Notes: generated from the sequence alone by a model not told the origin. Positions 26,886 through 36,541 are shown, numbered from the stretch's first letter. The stretch is DNA of 64,000 nt from Butyrivibrio sp. XPD2002 (GCF_000423945.1 NZ_AUIY01000011.1:62001-126000); one strand, 5' to 3'. Numbers and translations: made by a program.

Positions 26886-27816
26886 GTTTAACCTCATCAC
26901 GGATAACATACTGCGGATTATTATTCTGTGAAATGTAAATTCTTCCGATGTACTCACCCACCATGCCTACCATCAGCATCAGCATTCCGCCCATGAAGGT
27001 TACAGCAGACATAAGTGCCGAAAAGCCCACCGCCGGAAGCTCCGGATACATGATCTTTTTGATCACAGTATAAATACCGTAGAGGAAACCGATGCAGGCG
27101 AATATTCCTCCCATCAGCGTTCCAAGTCTCAGCGGCTTAATGCTAAATGCAGTAAATCCGTTTATCCAAAGTGCCATAAGCTTGGAGAAGGTATAACCGC
27201 TGGTTCCTACCTCCCTTGCTCTGTGAGTGACATCCACATTGACAATATTTCTGGTAGTTCTAAGGACAAGACCTATAACATACGGATATGAGCTCTTGTA
27301 CTTAAGCATCTCATCAACCACAAATCTTCTTGCAGCAAAATAGCTGGAAACATGAAGGTCCTTAGGTTTTCCCAGCATTACGTGAGCCATCCACTCATTC
27401 ATTGCTGTTCCGAAATTCCTGAAAAGGTTGTGCTTTTTCTGAGAGTATCTTGCATACGCAACATCTGCTCCCATCTCTATCTGATACAAGAGCTTACCAA
27501 CCTCGTCAGCAGGAGTCTGCCCGTCATCATCAAGACATACAACGATCTCGCCCTTTGATGCATTAAGGCCGGCCATTATGGCAGCGTGCTGTCCGAAGTT
27601 CTTTGCAAGATTATAGCCTCGTATCTCATCATGCTCCTTAACAAGCTGGCAGATCTTATCCCAGGTATTATCAGGTGAACAATCATTTACAAGGATAATC
27701 TCATAGCTGTAAAGGACAAGCATGTCCATTGCGCCTTCGATCTCATTTATTACATTTTCAATTGTCTGTTCCGAGCGATAGCAGGGAATCACAAAACTTA
27801 CTAATTTATTTCGCAT
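26866..27816 (-). CDS. GtrB/ArnC-like polyprenyl-phosphate glycosyltransferase (GT2)
   Basis: The 316-residue GT-A fold enzyme has two C-terminal membrane helices (about 231-255 and 265-290). It starts with FVIPCYRSEQTIENV; IILVNDCSPDNTW and VVCLDDDGQTPADEV carry the nucleotide- and metal-binding Asp residues, and NLAKNFGQHAAIMAGL, RTTRNIVNVDVTHRAR and SGYTFSKL are typical of the DPM1/GtrB/ArnC group. These enzymes transfer a sugar from a nucleotide to undecaprenyl phosphate on the cytoplasmic side. The GtrA-family protein at 31404-31862 and the GT-C-like proteins nearby complete a Gtr-type side-chain module. The product sugar is unknown. Confidence 0.88.
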   Translation of the reverse strand: MRNKLVSFVIPCYRSEQTIENVINEIEGAMDMLVLYSYEIILVNDCSPDNTWDKICQLVKEHDEIRGYNLAKNFGQHAAIMAGLNASKGEIVVCLDDDGQTPADEVGKLLYQIEMGADVAYARYSQKKHNLFRNFGTAMNEWMAHVMLGKPKDLHVSSYFAARRFVVDEMLKYKSSYPYVIGLVLRTTRNIVNVDVTHRAREVGTSGYTFSKLMALWINGFTAFSIKPLRLGTLMGGIFACIGFLYGIYTVIKKIMYPELPAVGFSALMSAVTFMGGMLMLMVGMVGEYIGRIYISQNNNPQYVIRDEVKHEESKE

Positions 27817-27835
27817 AAAGTTATTCTACACCATT

Positions 27836-28369
27836 TCACAGTATCTTTTCCATCAGTATCATATCGCCAAGGGCTCCGTCAGAGCACTGAACGGCGGGCA
27901 TATCTTCTGTCTTTACAAAGCCTGCATGCTCATAGCTTTTGCGGGCAGCTTCGTTTGATGAAAATACGCGGAGAATAAGCCTTTTTAAACCAAGCCCCTT
28001 AGCTGCATAATCGCACATAAGCTCTGCCGCTTCATTCCCATAGCCCTTACCTGTGGCGTCGTCCTCACCAATAAAAATACCATACTCGGCAGTTTTTTTC
28101 TCCAAATCAATATCACGAAGATATACACTTCCTACAGGTCTTGTACTTTTTGCGGCATCTTCATCTGCCTTTTCAAGAATAACAAGCTGGCAGACCTCTC
28201 CTGTTTCCACCTTGTTCTTCATCCATCCATTGTGTATCTCTTCCGTGAAGGTCTCTCTATATATGAAATTATTTCTGACTCTGGGGTTATTTCTCCATTT
28301 TACGATAAGTGGAGTATCCTCGTAGGTTATATCCCTCAGAATCACCTTTTTACCGATTATATCTGTCAT
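27836..28369 (-). CDS. GNAT N-acetyltransferase, probably acting on an amino-sugar nucleotide
   Basis: This 177-residue Acetyltransf_3-type GNAT shows VILRDITYEDTPLIVKWRNN at the start, EYGIFIGED before the acetyl-CoA loop ATGKGYGNEAAEL (pyrophosphate-binding), and LRVFSSNEAARKSYEHAGF at the end. The WRNNP segment and size resemble PseH and other sugar-nucleotide N-acetyltransferases. Two roles fit the neighbourhood: acetylating UDP-4-amino-4,6-dideoxy-L-AltNAc in the pseudaminic acid route (PseH), or acetylating dTDP-Fuc4N made by WecE (WecD role). A ribosomal-protein acetyltransferase is a less likely alternative. Confidence 0.78.
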   Translation of the reverse strand: MTDIIGKKVILRDITYEDTPLIVKWRNNPRVRNNFIYRETFTEEIHNGWMKNKVETGEVCQLVILEKADEDAAKSTRPVGSVYLRDIDLEKKTAEYGIFIGEDDATGKGYGNEAAELMCDYAAKGLGLKRLILRVFSSNEAARKSYEHAGFVKTEDMPAVQCSDGALGDMILMEKIL

Positions 28370-28382
28370 AATATCTCTTTTC

Positions 28383-30230
28383 TTACTCTGCAGGTTTTAC
28401 CTTCCAGATAACAAACTCTCCTGCCACATCATCCTCTCTGGTAACGGCTACGGATTTTTCTTTATCAAGATAGTAGTTCTTAAGCCACTCCATATCCATG
28501 TCCTTATCGGTAACTACAAATACGTTGTCACCAAGAGTTATATCCTCCATGCTTTCGTCATAACCAAGATTATGAAGCTTATCCTTCTCCGCAGGACTTT
28601 TGGATGCCCAGCCGCCCATCATCACACAGTTAGAAAGGCTGTTATCCACATTCGTCAGCATCTTCTGAGAATATGTGTATCCATTATCCTCATAGGATAC
28701 GGATGTGTAAACATCAATAAGGTAAAGCTTGTCCGAGTTATTCTTAAAATATTTATCAAGCTCTTCGTAGGCCTTATTATATTCTCCCCTGCCGTCACAC
28801 TCAGCTCTCAAAACAGAAAGCTGAGCAGGTATATAAACAACACAAGCAGCAACAACCAGCACAAGACAGAAGCCTGAAAAAGCATGTGCCGGAATATACG
28901 GATAATCCTCTTTTTCATTACTTTTAACAGCTGCTTTTTCTACAAGGTGAAGGAGCCTCTCCCCTGCAATAAGCGTTAGCAATGTCAGCTCTATAAAATA
29001 CAGTGAATGGGTTATCCTTATGGGATCCCTTCCCCGTACCATTATGTACATCCATAATAAAGATCTGCCTGCAAAAAGCAGTATCAGCTTCCACACAGAA
29101 TTCCAGATGCGTAAGCCAAGGTTCTTTTCATCAGCATAGCTTACAAGCATGATAACCAGGGCTGTAAGATACATAAGCCCCACAAAAATATTCCAGGGTG
29201 CATCTGTCATAGGATACTCATAGCTCTGCGGAGTTCCGACAGCTCTAAGCCTGTATAAATACAAAGGAAGCGCTCTCTTAATTCCTGCTACAAGGCCCTC
29301 TCCCTGCCATATGCTCTTTGAATAAGCAGCTATCTGCGCCATCTTTCCAGCATCAATAGCATCATCCAGTCCAAAATTGTAATTAACAAGAAGCTCATAT
29401 TCACTCTTCTTTAAATCAATGGAATCATAGAACTCTTTGTTTTCTTCATAATCCGGTATCTGATAAAAATCGTAAATATCAGTTCTACTGTTAAAAAACG
29501 AAGTGAACTCCTTCCATTCAGGAGAGGAATAACCTACAAAATGAAGCCCCTCGGAAGCAAGAAGTCCTGCCAGGATAAACGCTGCTACCGTAAGCTCGCG
29601 CTTAATCCTTCTCTCATCTATAAGCCTGTAAAAAATTACAAGAGACACAAAGGGTAGCATCAAAAACGTCATCTCTGACCTTGTCATGAACGCCAGGATG
29701 ATCAGAACAACTGCTGCCGCATCCCTTTTCTCAAAAATAAGAACTGCAGCTGCAGCGCACAGCATAGCCACCGTAAAGGTATACTGCACTATAAGCAGAT
29801 GTCCCGGAACAAGAGCCGTGATCACAATAAACACGATAAGCGCAGAAGCAATTCTTACAAGAAGCTCCTTGCCTTTAAAGCTCTTTTTCTTAAGCCTCAT
29901 AAGCACTGCTTCCGCAATCACCCCTGATGAGAAGCTGCTGACTATAAAAAGGCTTATATACTGACACAAAATAAGGTAAAGTCCATAGCAGTCAGTTTTC
30001 CCATAGACTCTGTATAGCAGACTTATCACGAAGCTTATAGGATAGAGCATCTGAATATTATGACCCTCAGGACTTCCGGTAAATACTCCGGAAAGTATAT
30101 CCTTCATTAGAACATCATCGTTGAGATCATAGTAATAAGCGTACAAAAGTCCCATGATCACCGCATAAGCAGCAGTCATGAGACCTGTAATTATAGAATT
30201 GTATGATAGGGATTTTCTATTATTTTCCAT
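28383..30230 (-). CDS. Polytopic membrane protein, possible GT-C glycosyltransferase
   Basis: The 615-residue protein has about eleven membrane helices and a soluble C-terminal tail of about 160 residues containing a last helix near 450 and an extracytoplasmic domain. After the first helix, YYYDLNDDVLMKDILSG offers the acidic pair typical of GT-C enzymes, and NIQMLYPISFV follows. No family was recognised with certainty. ATG at 30230 is used; an in-frame TTG three codons upstream is the alternative, and neither has a clear ribosome binding site. It lies between wecE and the GNAT gene, which suggests transfer of a polyprenyl-phosphate-linked sugar outside the membrane. Confidence 0.6.
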   Translation of the reverse strand: MENNRKSLSYNSIITGLMTAAYAVIMGLLYAYYYDLNDDVLMKDILSGVFTGSPEGHNIQMLYPISFVISLLYRVYGKTDCYGLYLILCQYISLFIVSSFSSGVIAEAVLMRLKKKSFKGKELLVRIASALIVFIVITALVPGHLLIVQYTFTVAMLCAAAAVLIFEKRDAAAVVLIILAFMTRSEMTFLMLPFVSLVIFYRLIDERRIKRELTVAAFILAGLLASEGLHFVGYSSPEWKEFTSFFNSRTDIYDFYQIPDYEENKEFYDSIDLKKSEYELLVNYNFGLDDAIDAGKMAQIAAYSKSIWQGEGLVAGIKRALPLYLYRLRAVGTPQSYEYPMTDAPWNIFVGLMYLTALVIMLVSYADEKNLGLRIWNSVWKLILLFAGRSLLWMYIMVRGRDPIRITHSLYFIELTLLTLIAGERLLHLVEKAAVKSNEKEDYPYIPAHAFSGFCLVLVVAACVVYIPAQLSVLRAECDGRGEYNKAYEELDKYFKNNSDKLYLIDVYTSVSYEDNGYTYSQKMLTNVDNSLSNCVMMGGWASKSPAEKDKLHNLGYDESMEDITLGDNVFVVTDKDMDMEWLKNYYLDKEKSVAVTREDDVAGEFVIWKVKPAE

Positions 30231-30263
30231 GTCAGACAAATTATCTATCGTAGTGTTATTTGT

Positions 30264-31400
30264 TTAATTAGCCTTGTAATACTCCTTGACGCGCATAACT
30301 ACTTCATCGAGATCCTCATCAGTAAGACTGTAGTACATAGGAAGTCTAAGAAGTCGTAAGCTCTCCTTGGTTGTGTACTTATCCTCACCGTTGAATCTGC
30401 TGTACTTAAGTCCTGCAGTTGAAGTGTGAAGCGGAACATAATGCGAAGCAGGGAGGATATCATTGGCCTTAAGATGCTTGATAAGACCCTCTCTCTCCTC
30501 AAAGTCCTTACACTTAATGTAGAACATGTGCGCATTGTGCTGACACTCTGAAGGAACATAGGGAAGCTCTATAAGACCTGCCTCCTCCATATCCTTAAAG
30601 GCATCATAATATCTGTTGTAATGTGCCATTCTGGCATCATTGATCTCGTCAGCAACCTGAAGCTGCGCATAAAGATATGCAGCGTTCATATCGCTGGGAA
30701 GGTAAGATGATCCGGGCTGAAGCCAGGTGTACTTATCAACCTTACCGAGCTGATAAAGGGTTCTATTTGTCCCCTTCTCTCTTACGATTATCGCATCATT
30801 CACATAGGTCTCATCTCTAAGAAGGAGGGCTCCGCCCTCACCCATGCTGTAGTTCTTGGTCTCATGGAAGCTGTAATTACCAAAGTCACCGATTGAGCCA
30901 AGTGCCTTACCCTTGTAGGTACTCATCACACCCTGGGCAGCATCCTCAATAACAAAAAGGTTATGGCGCTTTGCGATATCCATGATGGTATCCATCTCGC
31001 AGCCAACACCTGCATAGTGCATGGGAACGATAGCTCTTGTCTTCTCTGTAATGGCAGCCTCGATAAGGTTCTCATCGATATTCATCGTATCGGGACGGAT
31101 ATCCACAAATACAACCTTGGCTCCGCGGAGCACAAATGCATTGGCAGTTGATACGAATGTATATGAAGGCATGATTACCTCATCACCCTCTTTTATTCCT
31201 GCAAGGATTGCAGACATCTCTGTAGCGTGGGTGCAGGAGGTAGTAAGAAGACACTTGCTTACCCCTGTCTTTTTCTCGAACCATTCATTATCTTTCTTGG
31301 TGTATTCACCATCACCGCAGATCTTCTGGTTCTCCACACAATCCTTGATATAATCCATTTCCTTCCCGGTATAGGGAGGCACATTAAAGTTTATTCTCAT
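30264..31400 (-). CDS. wecE: dTDP-4-amino-4,6-dideoxygalactose transaminase WecE
   Basis: This 378-residue PLP aminotransferase is strikingly like enterobacterial WecE/RffA along its length: INFNVPPYTGKEMDYI, KICGDGEYTK, LLTTSCTHATEMSA, EVIMPSYTFVSTANAFVLRG, VDIRPDTMNIDENLIEAAIT, HYAGVGCEMDTIMDIAK, VIEDAAQGVMSTYKGKALG, SFHETKNYSMGEGGALL with the Schiff-base lysine in HETK, and EKGTNRTLYQLGKVDKYTW. WecE makes dTDP-4-amino-4,6-dideoxy-D-galactose (Fuc4N) from dTDP-4-keto-6-deoxyglucose; the RmlA/RmlB supplying that substrate are not in the window. It lies 3 nt behind the gtrA-family gene. The nearby GNAT could acetylate the product. Confidence 0.93.
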   Translation of the reverse strand: MRINFNVPPYTGKEMDYIKDCVENQKICGDGEYTKKDNEWFEKKTGVSKCLLTTSCTHATEMSAILAGIKEGDEVIMPSYTFVSTANAFVLRGAKVVFVDIRPDTMNIDENLIEAAITEKTRAIVPMHYAGVGCEMDTIMDIAKRHNLFVIEDAAQGVMSTYKGKALGSIGDFGNYSFHETKNYSMGEGGALLLRDETYVNDAIIVREKGTNRTLYQLGKVDKYTWLQPGSSYLPSDMNAAYLYAQLQVADEINDARMAHYNRYYDAFKDMEEAGLIELPYVPSECQHNAHMFYIKCKDFEEREGLIKHLKANDILPASHYVPLHTSTAGLKYSRFNGEDKYTTKESLRLLRLPMYYSLTDEDLDEVVMRVKEYYKAN

Positions 31401-31403
31401 AGT

Positions 31404-31862
31404 TTAGTCCTTCTGTTCCAAGAAAATTTTGCGAGTAATAAAATTGTATACCATAACTACGCCTGTAGCACCGAATTTAAAGAAAATATTCTTAGCAAAG
31501 CCTTCACTCATTATACCCTTAAGCCATGCCCAGTGCATATAAATAAGGTCGATTCCCACAAACAGGCATAGCTCGTTAACACCAAGGCCGATGATGCTGA
31601 GGATAAGGAATATCACAAATTCCTTCTTCCTGCTCATGTCATCGCGACGTACAAATACAAACTTAAAACTAAGAATATAGTTAACTACTACTGAAACAGT
31701 GAAACCGATAAGAGCAGATACGAGGTAGTACTTGGGAAAAGCGGCTGCAATACCGACATTTTCAAAAACAAGGTTTGCTCCAATGTAAATAAAGTAGTCT
31801 ACAAAAAAGCAAAATACGCCCACCAGTCCAAACTTCATTATCTGCTGCATTAAATTATTCAT
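31404..31862 (-). CDS. GtrA-family membrane protein
   Basis: This 152-residue protein has four predicted helices (about 8-28, 40-65, 80-100, 118-142) and the GtrA arrangement: MKFGLVGVFCFFVDYFIYI, SALIGFTVSVVVNYILSFKFVF, and FKFGATGVVMVYNFITRKIF at the end. GtrA proteins are proposed to flip or help present polyprenyl-phosphate-linked sugars; the GtrB-like enzyme at 26866-27816 would make the substrate. Encoded between a GT-C-like membrane protein gene and wecE with short gaps. Confidence 0.88.
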   Translation of the reverse strand: MNNLMQQIMKFGLVGVFCFFVDYFIYIGANLVFENVGIAAAFPKYYLVSALIGFTVSVVVNYILSFKFVFVRRDDMSRKKEFVIFLILSIIGLGVNELCLFVGIDLIYMHWAWLKGIMSEGFAKNIFFKFGATGVVMVYNFITRKIFLEQKD

Positions 31863-31884
31863 AACTTCCTCTTCCTAAAACAAA

Positions 31885-33645
31885 TCATTCGATCGCAAAA
31901 ACTAAAAAGCGATCATTATCAAAGACACTATTATACTTCCAAGTCTCGAGGAAGTCCAATAAAAGGTCATATTTTTCCTCTGCAAGCACCTCTCCCTCAA
32001 AATCAGGATTGATGATCACAACAGGTAAATCTTCAGGATTGCAGCCCTCAAACCCTGACAGAGCATCCGCAAATTTCTCTGTTGTATTGGAATCAAGGTC
32101 GGGCCATGTTGTGAAAATAGCAGGCTCCATATCAAGAAGATATGAAAGTCCCGGTGCTTTTCCAAACTGAAGGAGCTTTTTATCCTCCAGATCATAATCA
32201 GTAATAGCTTCATGGAGCTCAGAGAGTGTCTCAGCATTGTACTCTGTAGTAAACATCCCTGCTGCCTTGGGAAGGTCCTTGGTTCCAACAAGGGAAGCCC
32301 TCTTTGTTCCGTCAGTTCCATCAACAAAGCTGTACTTTAAGTGGAAAAGTGAACCCTGAACAAATAACAGCACAAGAATAGCCATATAAACTGCCTTCCA
32401 GGAGAAGTTCAGTTCGCTTGGTCCTGCTGCCTGTCTCATTCTTCTGAACATCCACATAATAAACGGAGCAACTATGAAAAGATTGTTCAAAAGAGGATAG
32501 GTGTAATTATTACTTCCAAGAGGAGTAATTATCATTATAAGAAGAGATGCAAGACAAAGGCTTCTCTCCGATGCCTGTCCGTGAATCCTTCTGGTCACGC
32601 CTACTATAAAGAAGCATGCCCCGCAAATAAGAAACATCATTGCAGGCTCAAACATGGAGTCATAATAATGATAGCTCCTTGTGAATACTCCATCGGTGTA
32701 ATAGTAGTAGAACAGCACCAGAATACCGGCGATATAGAGCATTCTCTTTATCCAGTAATACTTTCCCGGTTTTAACATCATCATTATAATTCCCATTATC
32801 ATACAGGGAACCATAATAGCCATGTGTGCAAAGCTGGTATACCAGGCTCTCAATATCGCGCCAAGCATACCTATAGCAGTGTAATCGGATGCACCCTTGG
32901 ACATCTCTGATAAGGATGTGATCATTCCCGGATATGCCGCCATGCCGTATTTAATACATATTGCTATAAAAGGAATAAGGAAGCCTATCGCATATCCAAG
33001 TATGCACAGACCGGTTTTTCTCAAAATCTCTTTAAAATCGCGCCTATGGATTGTCTCGTAGTACCACAGAATAAGAATCATGGAAGCTTCCATGATATTA
33101 GGAAATCTCACCATAACAGACAGTCCCAGGACCGCTCCTGCAAGAATGAACTTCCACCTTGTAAGCTCATAGTCTGTCATCGCATGCATCAAAAGAAGCG
33201 TACCTGTAGTAAAACAGAAATATGTAAGATAGTTATACAGAATAACTCTTGGACACCAGCACAGGTTAATAGCTATAAGCTCGCCGATAAAGGTCATCCA
33301 GCCGGGCATCCATCTCTGAAGAAGGTAATAAGCCACAAGTGCTGTAGCACTTATAATAAATGAACAGTAAATGTTCATTCCAAGCATGGTGTCACCACCG
33401 GGAAGTGCCATAAAAAGTCTTCCCAGTACATTGGGAATATATGTGGCGATCATCCACATGGGGTCAAGCACATCACCATACTGATAATTGCCAAGGCTAT
33501 AGGTAGTATCAGTGATATCCACTCCCTGGGTCCCCCCGATCAGAGGATAAAAGAGCAGAATAATCGGAAAGAGCCATTTTTCCATGGGTTCCTGATATTT
33601 TTTAAGTCTGAATACTTTATCCCTGATGGTCCAAAGCGTTATCAT
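31885..33645 (-). CDS. Polytopic membrane protein, GT-C-like
   Basis: The 586-residue protein has about thirteen helices and a C-terminal extracytoplasmic domain of about 130 residues. After TM1 it shows GGTQGVDITDTTYSLGNYQ, with closely spaced Asp residues like those of GT-C enzymes that use polyprenyl-phosphate sugars. ATG at 33645 is chosen because GGGGAG lies 5 nt upstream; a GTG at 33660 would overlap the ABC transporter stop. It is probably a glycan-modifying transferase working with GtrA and the GtrB-like enzyme. The family was not recognised with certainty. Confidence 0.6.
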   Translation of the reverse strand: MITLWTIRDKVFRLKKYQEPMEKWLFPIILLFYPLIGGTQGVDITDTTYSLGNYQYGDVLDPMWMIATYIPNVLGRLFMALPGGDTMLGMNIYCSFIISATALVAYYLLQRWMPGWMTFIGELIAINLCWCPRVILYNYLTYFCFTTGTLLLMHAMTDYELTRWKFILAGAVLGLSVMVRFPNIMEASMILILWYYETIHRRDFKEILRKTGLCILGYAIGFLIPFIAICIKYGMAAYPGMITSLSEMSKGASDYTAIGMLGAILRAWYTSFAHMAIMVPCMIMGIIMMMLKPGKYYWIKRMLYIAGILVLFYYYYTDGVFTRSYHYYDSMFEPAMMFLICGACFFIVGVTRRIHGQASERSLCLASLLIMIITPLGSNNYTYPLLNNLFIVAPFIMWMFRRMRQAAGPSELNFSWKAVYMAILVLLFVQGSLFHLKYSFVDGTDGTKRASLVGTKDLPKAAGMFTTEYNAETLSELHEAITDYDLEDKKLLQFGKAPGLSYLLDMEPAIFTTWPDLDSNTTEKFADALSGFEGCNPEDLPVVIINPDFEGEVLAEEKYDLLLDFLETWKYNSVFDNDRFLVFAIE

Positions 33646-33656
33646 AGTTTCTCCCC

Positions 33657-35408
33657 TCACCTCTGCTGAGTTACTTTCTGTCCGTTAACTCTGTATACGA
33701 TGTCGCATTTCTCAATTGTCTGAAGCCTGTGAGCGATTATTATAAGCGTCTTCTTGCCATGGAGTCTGTTGATGGAATCCATGATAGCTGCCTCTGTCTC
33801 GTTATCAAGGGCACTGGTTGCCTCATCAAGCACAAGCACCTCGGGATCCTCAAATAAAGCTCTGGCAATACCGATACGCTGTCTCTGACCACCTGATAAT
33901 CTGATACCTCTCTCACCGATAGATGTATCAAGACCCTCAGGAAGTGATCTGATAAATTCATCAAGCTGAGCCTCTTTAAGAGCTGCCCAGACCTTGTTGT
34001 CATCTATATCCTTATCCGGAACTCCGAAGGCCACGTTTTTCCTGATGGTAGAATCCAGCATGAAAATTGTCTGCGGAATGTATCCGATGTTCTTAAGCCA
34101 CTCCGGATAATGCTCTCTTACTTCAACACCGTCAGCAAGGATCTCTCCGGTCTCTATCTTCAAAAGTCCAAGCATGATATCAACTATTGTTGTCTTACCT
34201 GCACCTGAAGTTCCAACGATACCTATAGCCTTACCAACAGGAATCTCCATGTCAGCATTCTTAAGGACGTAGGCCTCTGAATTGGGATAACGGTAGGTGA
34301 TGTTTTTAAGCTCAATTGTCTTATGAACAGGGAGCTTTTCCACCTCTCCCATTTTCATATAATCCTCAGCCTTATAGGAGATGCTTGAATCATTGATCTC
34401 TGTCTGAAGATTGTCACTTACATTCATGAAAAACGGCTCAAAATAAGCTATTGATGTAAGGTAGTTGTTGATTCTGTTGGCACTTGGAATAAGTCTTGTG
34501 GCAGCCGCGCCCATAACACCGACTAAGGCTATCATATCCTTAAGCGCCTCACCCCTCATAAGCACAACCAGCATATAGCCAACCATTCCGGCTACGCTTA
34601 TTGTCTCAATAAGAAGTCTGGGAGTAGAATTGTAAAGGTTATATTTTTGTACTGCATGCACATAACCGGCACCGCAATCCGCATAGCCGTTTATGAAATA
34701 GTTTTCCTTATTGGCAATCTTGATCTCCTTGATACCCATAACAGACTCTTCTATCCACTTGAAAAGTCCGCTGTAGTAATCCTGGTTATCCTGACCTGCC
34801 TTGACCATGATAGGCTTGATAATGAACTTAATTACAAGAAGCACGGTACCAAGCAAAACTGCTATAGATATTGTCATTTTGGCATCTATAAAAAGAAGCA
34901 TTACAACAAGACACGCAAAAACAATAACCTCTGAAATAAGCTGAAGACAGCTTAAGATAAGTCCGTACATATTGTTTACATCTGAAGTGATATTTCTCTG
35001 AATAACAGAGGTGTCCGCATTGAGATAATACTCATAGGGTCTTTGCATGAAATTGATCATCATGCGTCTTGAAGTCGCAAACTGGTTGGTATAAACAAAT
35101 CTAAGCTGTACAACATTTATGAAAAACAGAACGATATTCTTTATAACAAAAACCGCTATCAGCGCCACAAAAATTACTATTGCAAACTGCGTAATGCTGT
35201 TGCATCCAAGAATGTTATAAACCATGGAAAGTTTCTCACTCTCAGATACCTTATCCGGGTCTATTACCGTTGTCATTGCAGGAAGCAGAATAGCTATTCC
35301 CAGGGTTTCAAGAAGACCTCCCAGCAGCATCATTAAAACTATAAGCACCATCTGCTTCTTCTGACGGGCATCAAGCAGCACCATCATTTTCTGATAAATT
35401 TTTTTCAT
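33657..35408 (-). CDS. PglK/MsbA-like ABC flippase (fused membrane and ATPase domains)
   Basis: This 583-residue half-transporter has six membrane helices (residues 1-310) and a C-terminal ATPase: Walker A GTSGAGKTT near 398, Q-loop IGYIPQTIFML, signature LSGGQRQRIGIARAL near 502, Walker B VLVLDEATSALD, and switch IIIAHRLQTIE. The D-loop and catalytic Glu are intact. The layout matches PglK, which flips lipid-linked oligosaccharide, and the neighbourhood of lipid-linked glycan genes agrees. A peptide or drug exporter is less likely because no peptidase or resistance genes are near. Stop and ribosome binding site of the next gene are interleaved, suggesting one transcript. Confidence 0.85.
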   Translation of the reverse strand: MKKIYQKMMVLLDARQKKQMVLIVLMMLLGGLLETLGIAILLPAMTTVIDPDKVSESEKLSMVYNILGCNSITQFAIVIFVALIAVFVIKNIVLFFINVVQLRFVYTNQFATSRRMMINFMQRPYEYYLNADTSVIQRNITSDVNNMYGLILSCLQLISEVIVFACLVVMLLFIDAKMTISIAVLLGTVLLVIKFIIKPIMVKAGQDNQDYYSGLFKWIEESVMGIKEIKIANKENYFINGYADCGAGYVHAVQKYNLYNSTPRLLIETISVAGMVGYMLVVLMRGEALKDMIALVGVMGAAATRLIPSANRINNYLTSIAYFEPFFMNVSDNLQTEINDSSISYKAEDYMKMGEVEKLPVHKTIELKNITYRYPNSEAYVLKNADMEIPVGKAIGIVGTSGAGKTTIVDIMLGLLKIETGEILADGVEVREHYPEWLKNIGYIPQTIFMLDSTIRKNVAFGVPDKDIDDNKVWAALKEAQLDEFIRSLPEGLDTSIGERGIRLSGGQRQRIGIARALFEDPEVLVLDEATSALDNETEAAIMDSINRLHGKKTLIIIAHRLQTIEKCDIVYRVNGQKVTQQR

Positions 35409-35415
35409 GTTTCTC

Positions 35416-36540
35416 CTAGTTATCTATTATCTGTTCATTAAGTCGGTGAATCTCCGGCGCTTCATATTTGTCCATAAAATCATCGCCAAGGAAGAGCTTC
35501 TCATCCACAAACTTTATTGAATCCACCACAGTGTATACGGATACTAGTCTATCAAATTTTAGCCCATCGATAAAGTTGAGCATTTCCATGGGAAATGTTC
35601 CGGCAAGAAGTATCACATCCGGGAACTTTGCCTTGTAATCAAGGTAGTCTCTGGGATGCTGTTTGATCATTACGATGGCCTCTTTGCCATTAAGACTTCC
35701 ATACTCTGTAACAAGATCCCTGAAAAGGCGCTCTCTTGTCTCAAGGTCACAGAGAGGCTCTGAAAGAATAAGTACTCTTGGCTTATCCTTTCCCTTTTCA
35801 AGCTGATCCCTTAGTTCGTCCATATTTTCCACAAAGAGCTTCAGCATAAGGTCCTTATCGGACTGTGTGAGCTCCTCTACCAAAGGCTCGCGGGGTACCT
35901 CAATGTACTTGGGACACGGATAGTCAAGGATTGATATGTCATTGACCTCCATGTCTATGCAGTATCTTCCCCAGCCGTTCTGTATAAAAATAAGGCCTGT
36001 GGAAGCAAGCCACGCCTTGAACTTAAAGTGTCCGTTGTTGTCATAGCGGGCCTGATCTCCGTATTTAATACAGTTAAGTCCGTCCTCCAGAGCATGGTAT
36101 CTGATCTTCTTATAATTCAGATAGTAGCCTATTGGGTCCGAATCGCAGAATACGTATATGTCCTTGTATTTTGTGAAGTCCACCGGAACATAAGGCTCCT
36201 GCAGCTGTGCAAATCTTCTGCAAAACTTTATTCTGTTCAGCATGTTCTTTGGAAGGCTTCCGGTGTTTGTACGAAGAGGCTTAAGCTCAGGAAAAAATGT
36301 ATCAACCTTTTCATCATACTCAATAACTTCCTCAAAAAGGCCGCATTCTCTTGCTCTGTCCACCATACTTCCAAATTTGTTACTCATCCTGGACAGAACC
36401 AGTGTTGCTCTGCCGGCTGCTTCACTTCCCTTACCTGCTGCCTGTCCTTCAATATGAGTCTGATGTAATATATGAAATTCCTTAAGGCATGCCACATAAA
36501 CATGATAGAAGGTGTGGCACACATAAATTCTCTCGTGCAA
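35416..36540 (-). CDS. GT52-like sialyl/nonulosonyl-transferase candidate
   Basis: The 374-residue soluble protein opens with IYVCHTFYHVYVACLKE, like the TP-FH start of family GT52 (lipooligosaccharide sialyltransferases). Two motifs of bacterial sialyltransferases are visible: D/E-D/E-G as LEDG near residues 150-153 and HP in MIKQHPRDY near 290-296, with Leu-Ile-Leu-Ser-Glu-Pro in the nucleotide region. The locus encodes CMP-pseudaminate enzymes (pseF, pseI, pseG) 9-14 kb away, so this enzyme is a good candidate to add pseudaminic acid or a related sugar to the glycan. The gene is 1 nt from the preceding GT2 gene and 7 nt from the ABC flippase gene. Confidence 0.68.
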   Translation of the reverse strand: MHERIYVCHTFYHVYVACLKEFHILHQTHIEGQAAGKGSEAAGRATLVLSRMSNKFGSMVDRARECGLFEEVIEYDEKVDTFFPELKPLRTNTGSLPKNMLNRIKFCRRFAQLQEPYVPVDFTKYKDIYVFCDSDPIGYYLNYKKIRYHALEDGLNCIKYGDQARYDNNGHFKFKAWLASTGLIFIQNGWGRYCIDMEVNDISILDYPCPKYIEVPREPLVEELTQSDKDLMLKLFVENMDELRDQLEKGKDKPRVLILSEPLCDLETRERLFRDLVTEYGSLNGKEAIVMIKQHPRDYLDYKAKFPDVILLAGTFPMEMLNFIDGLKFDRLVSVYTVVDSIKFVDEKLFLGDDFMDKYEAPEIHRLNEQIIDN

Positions 36541-36541
36541 A

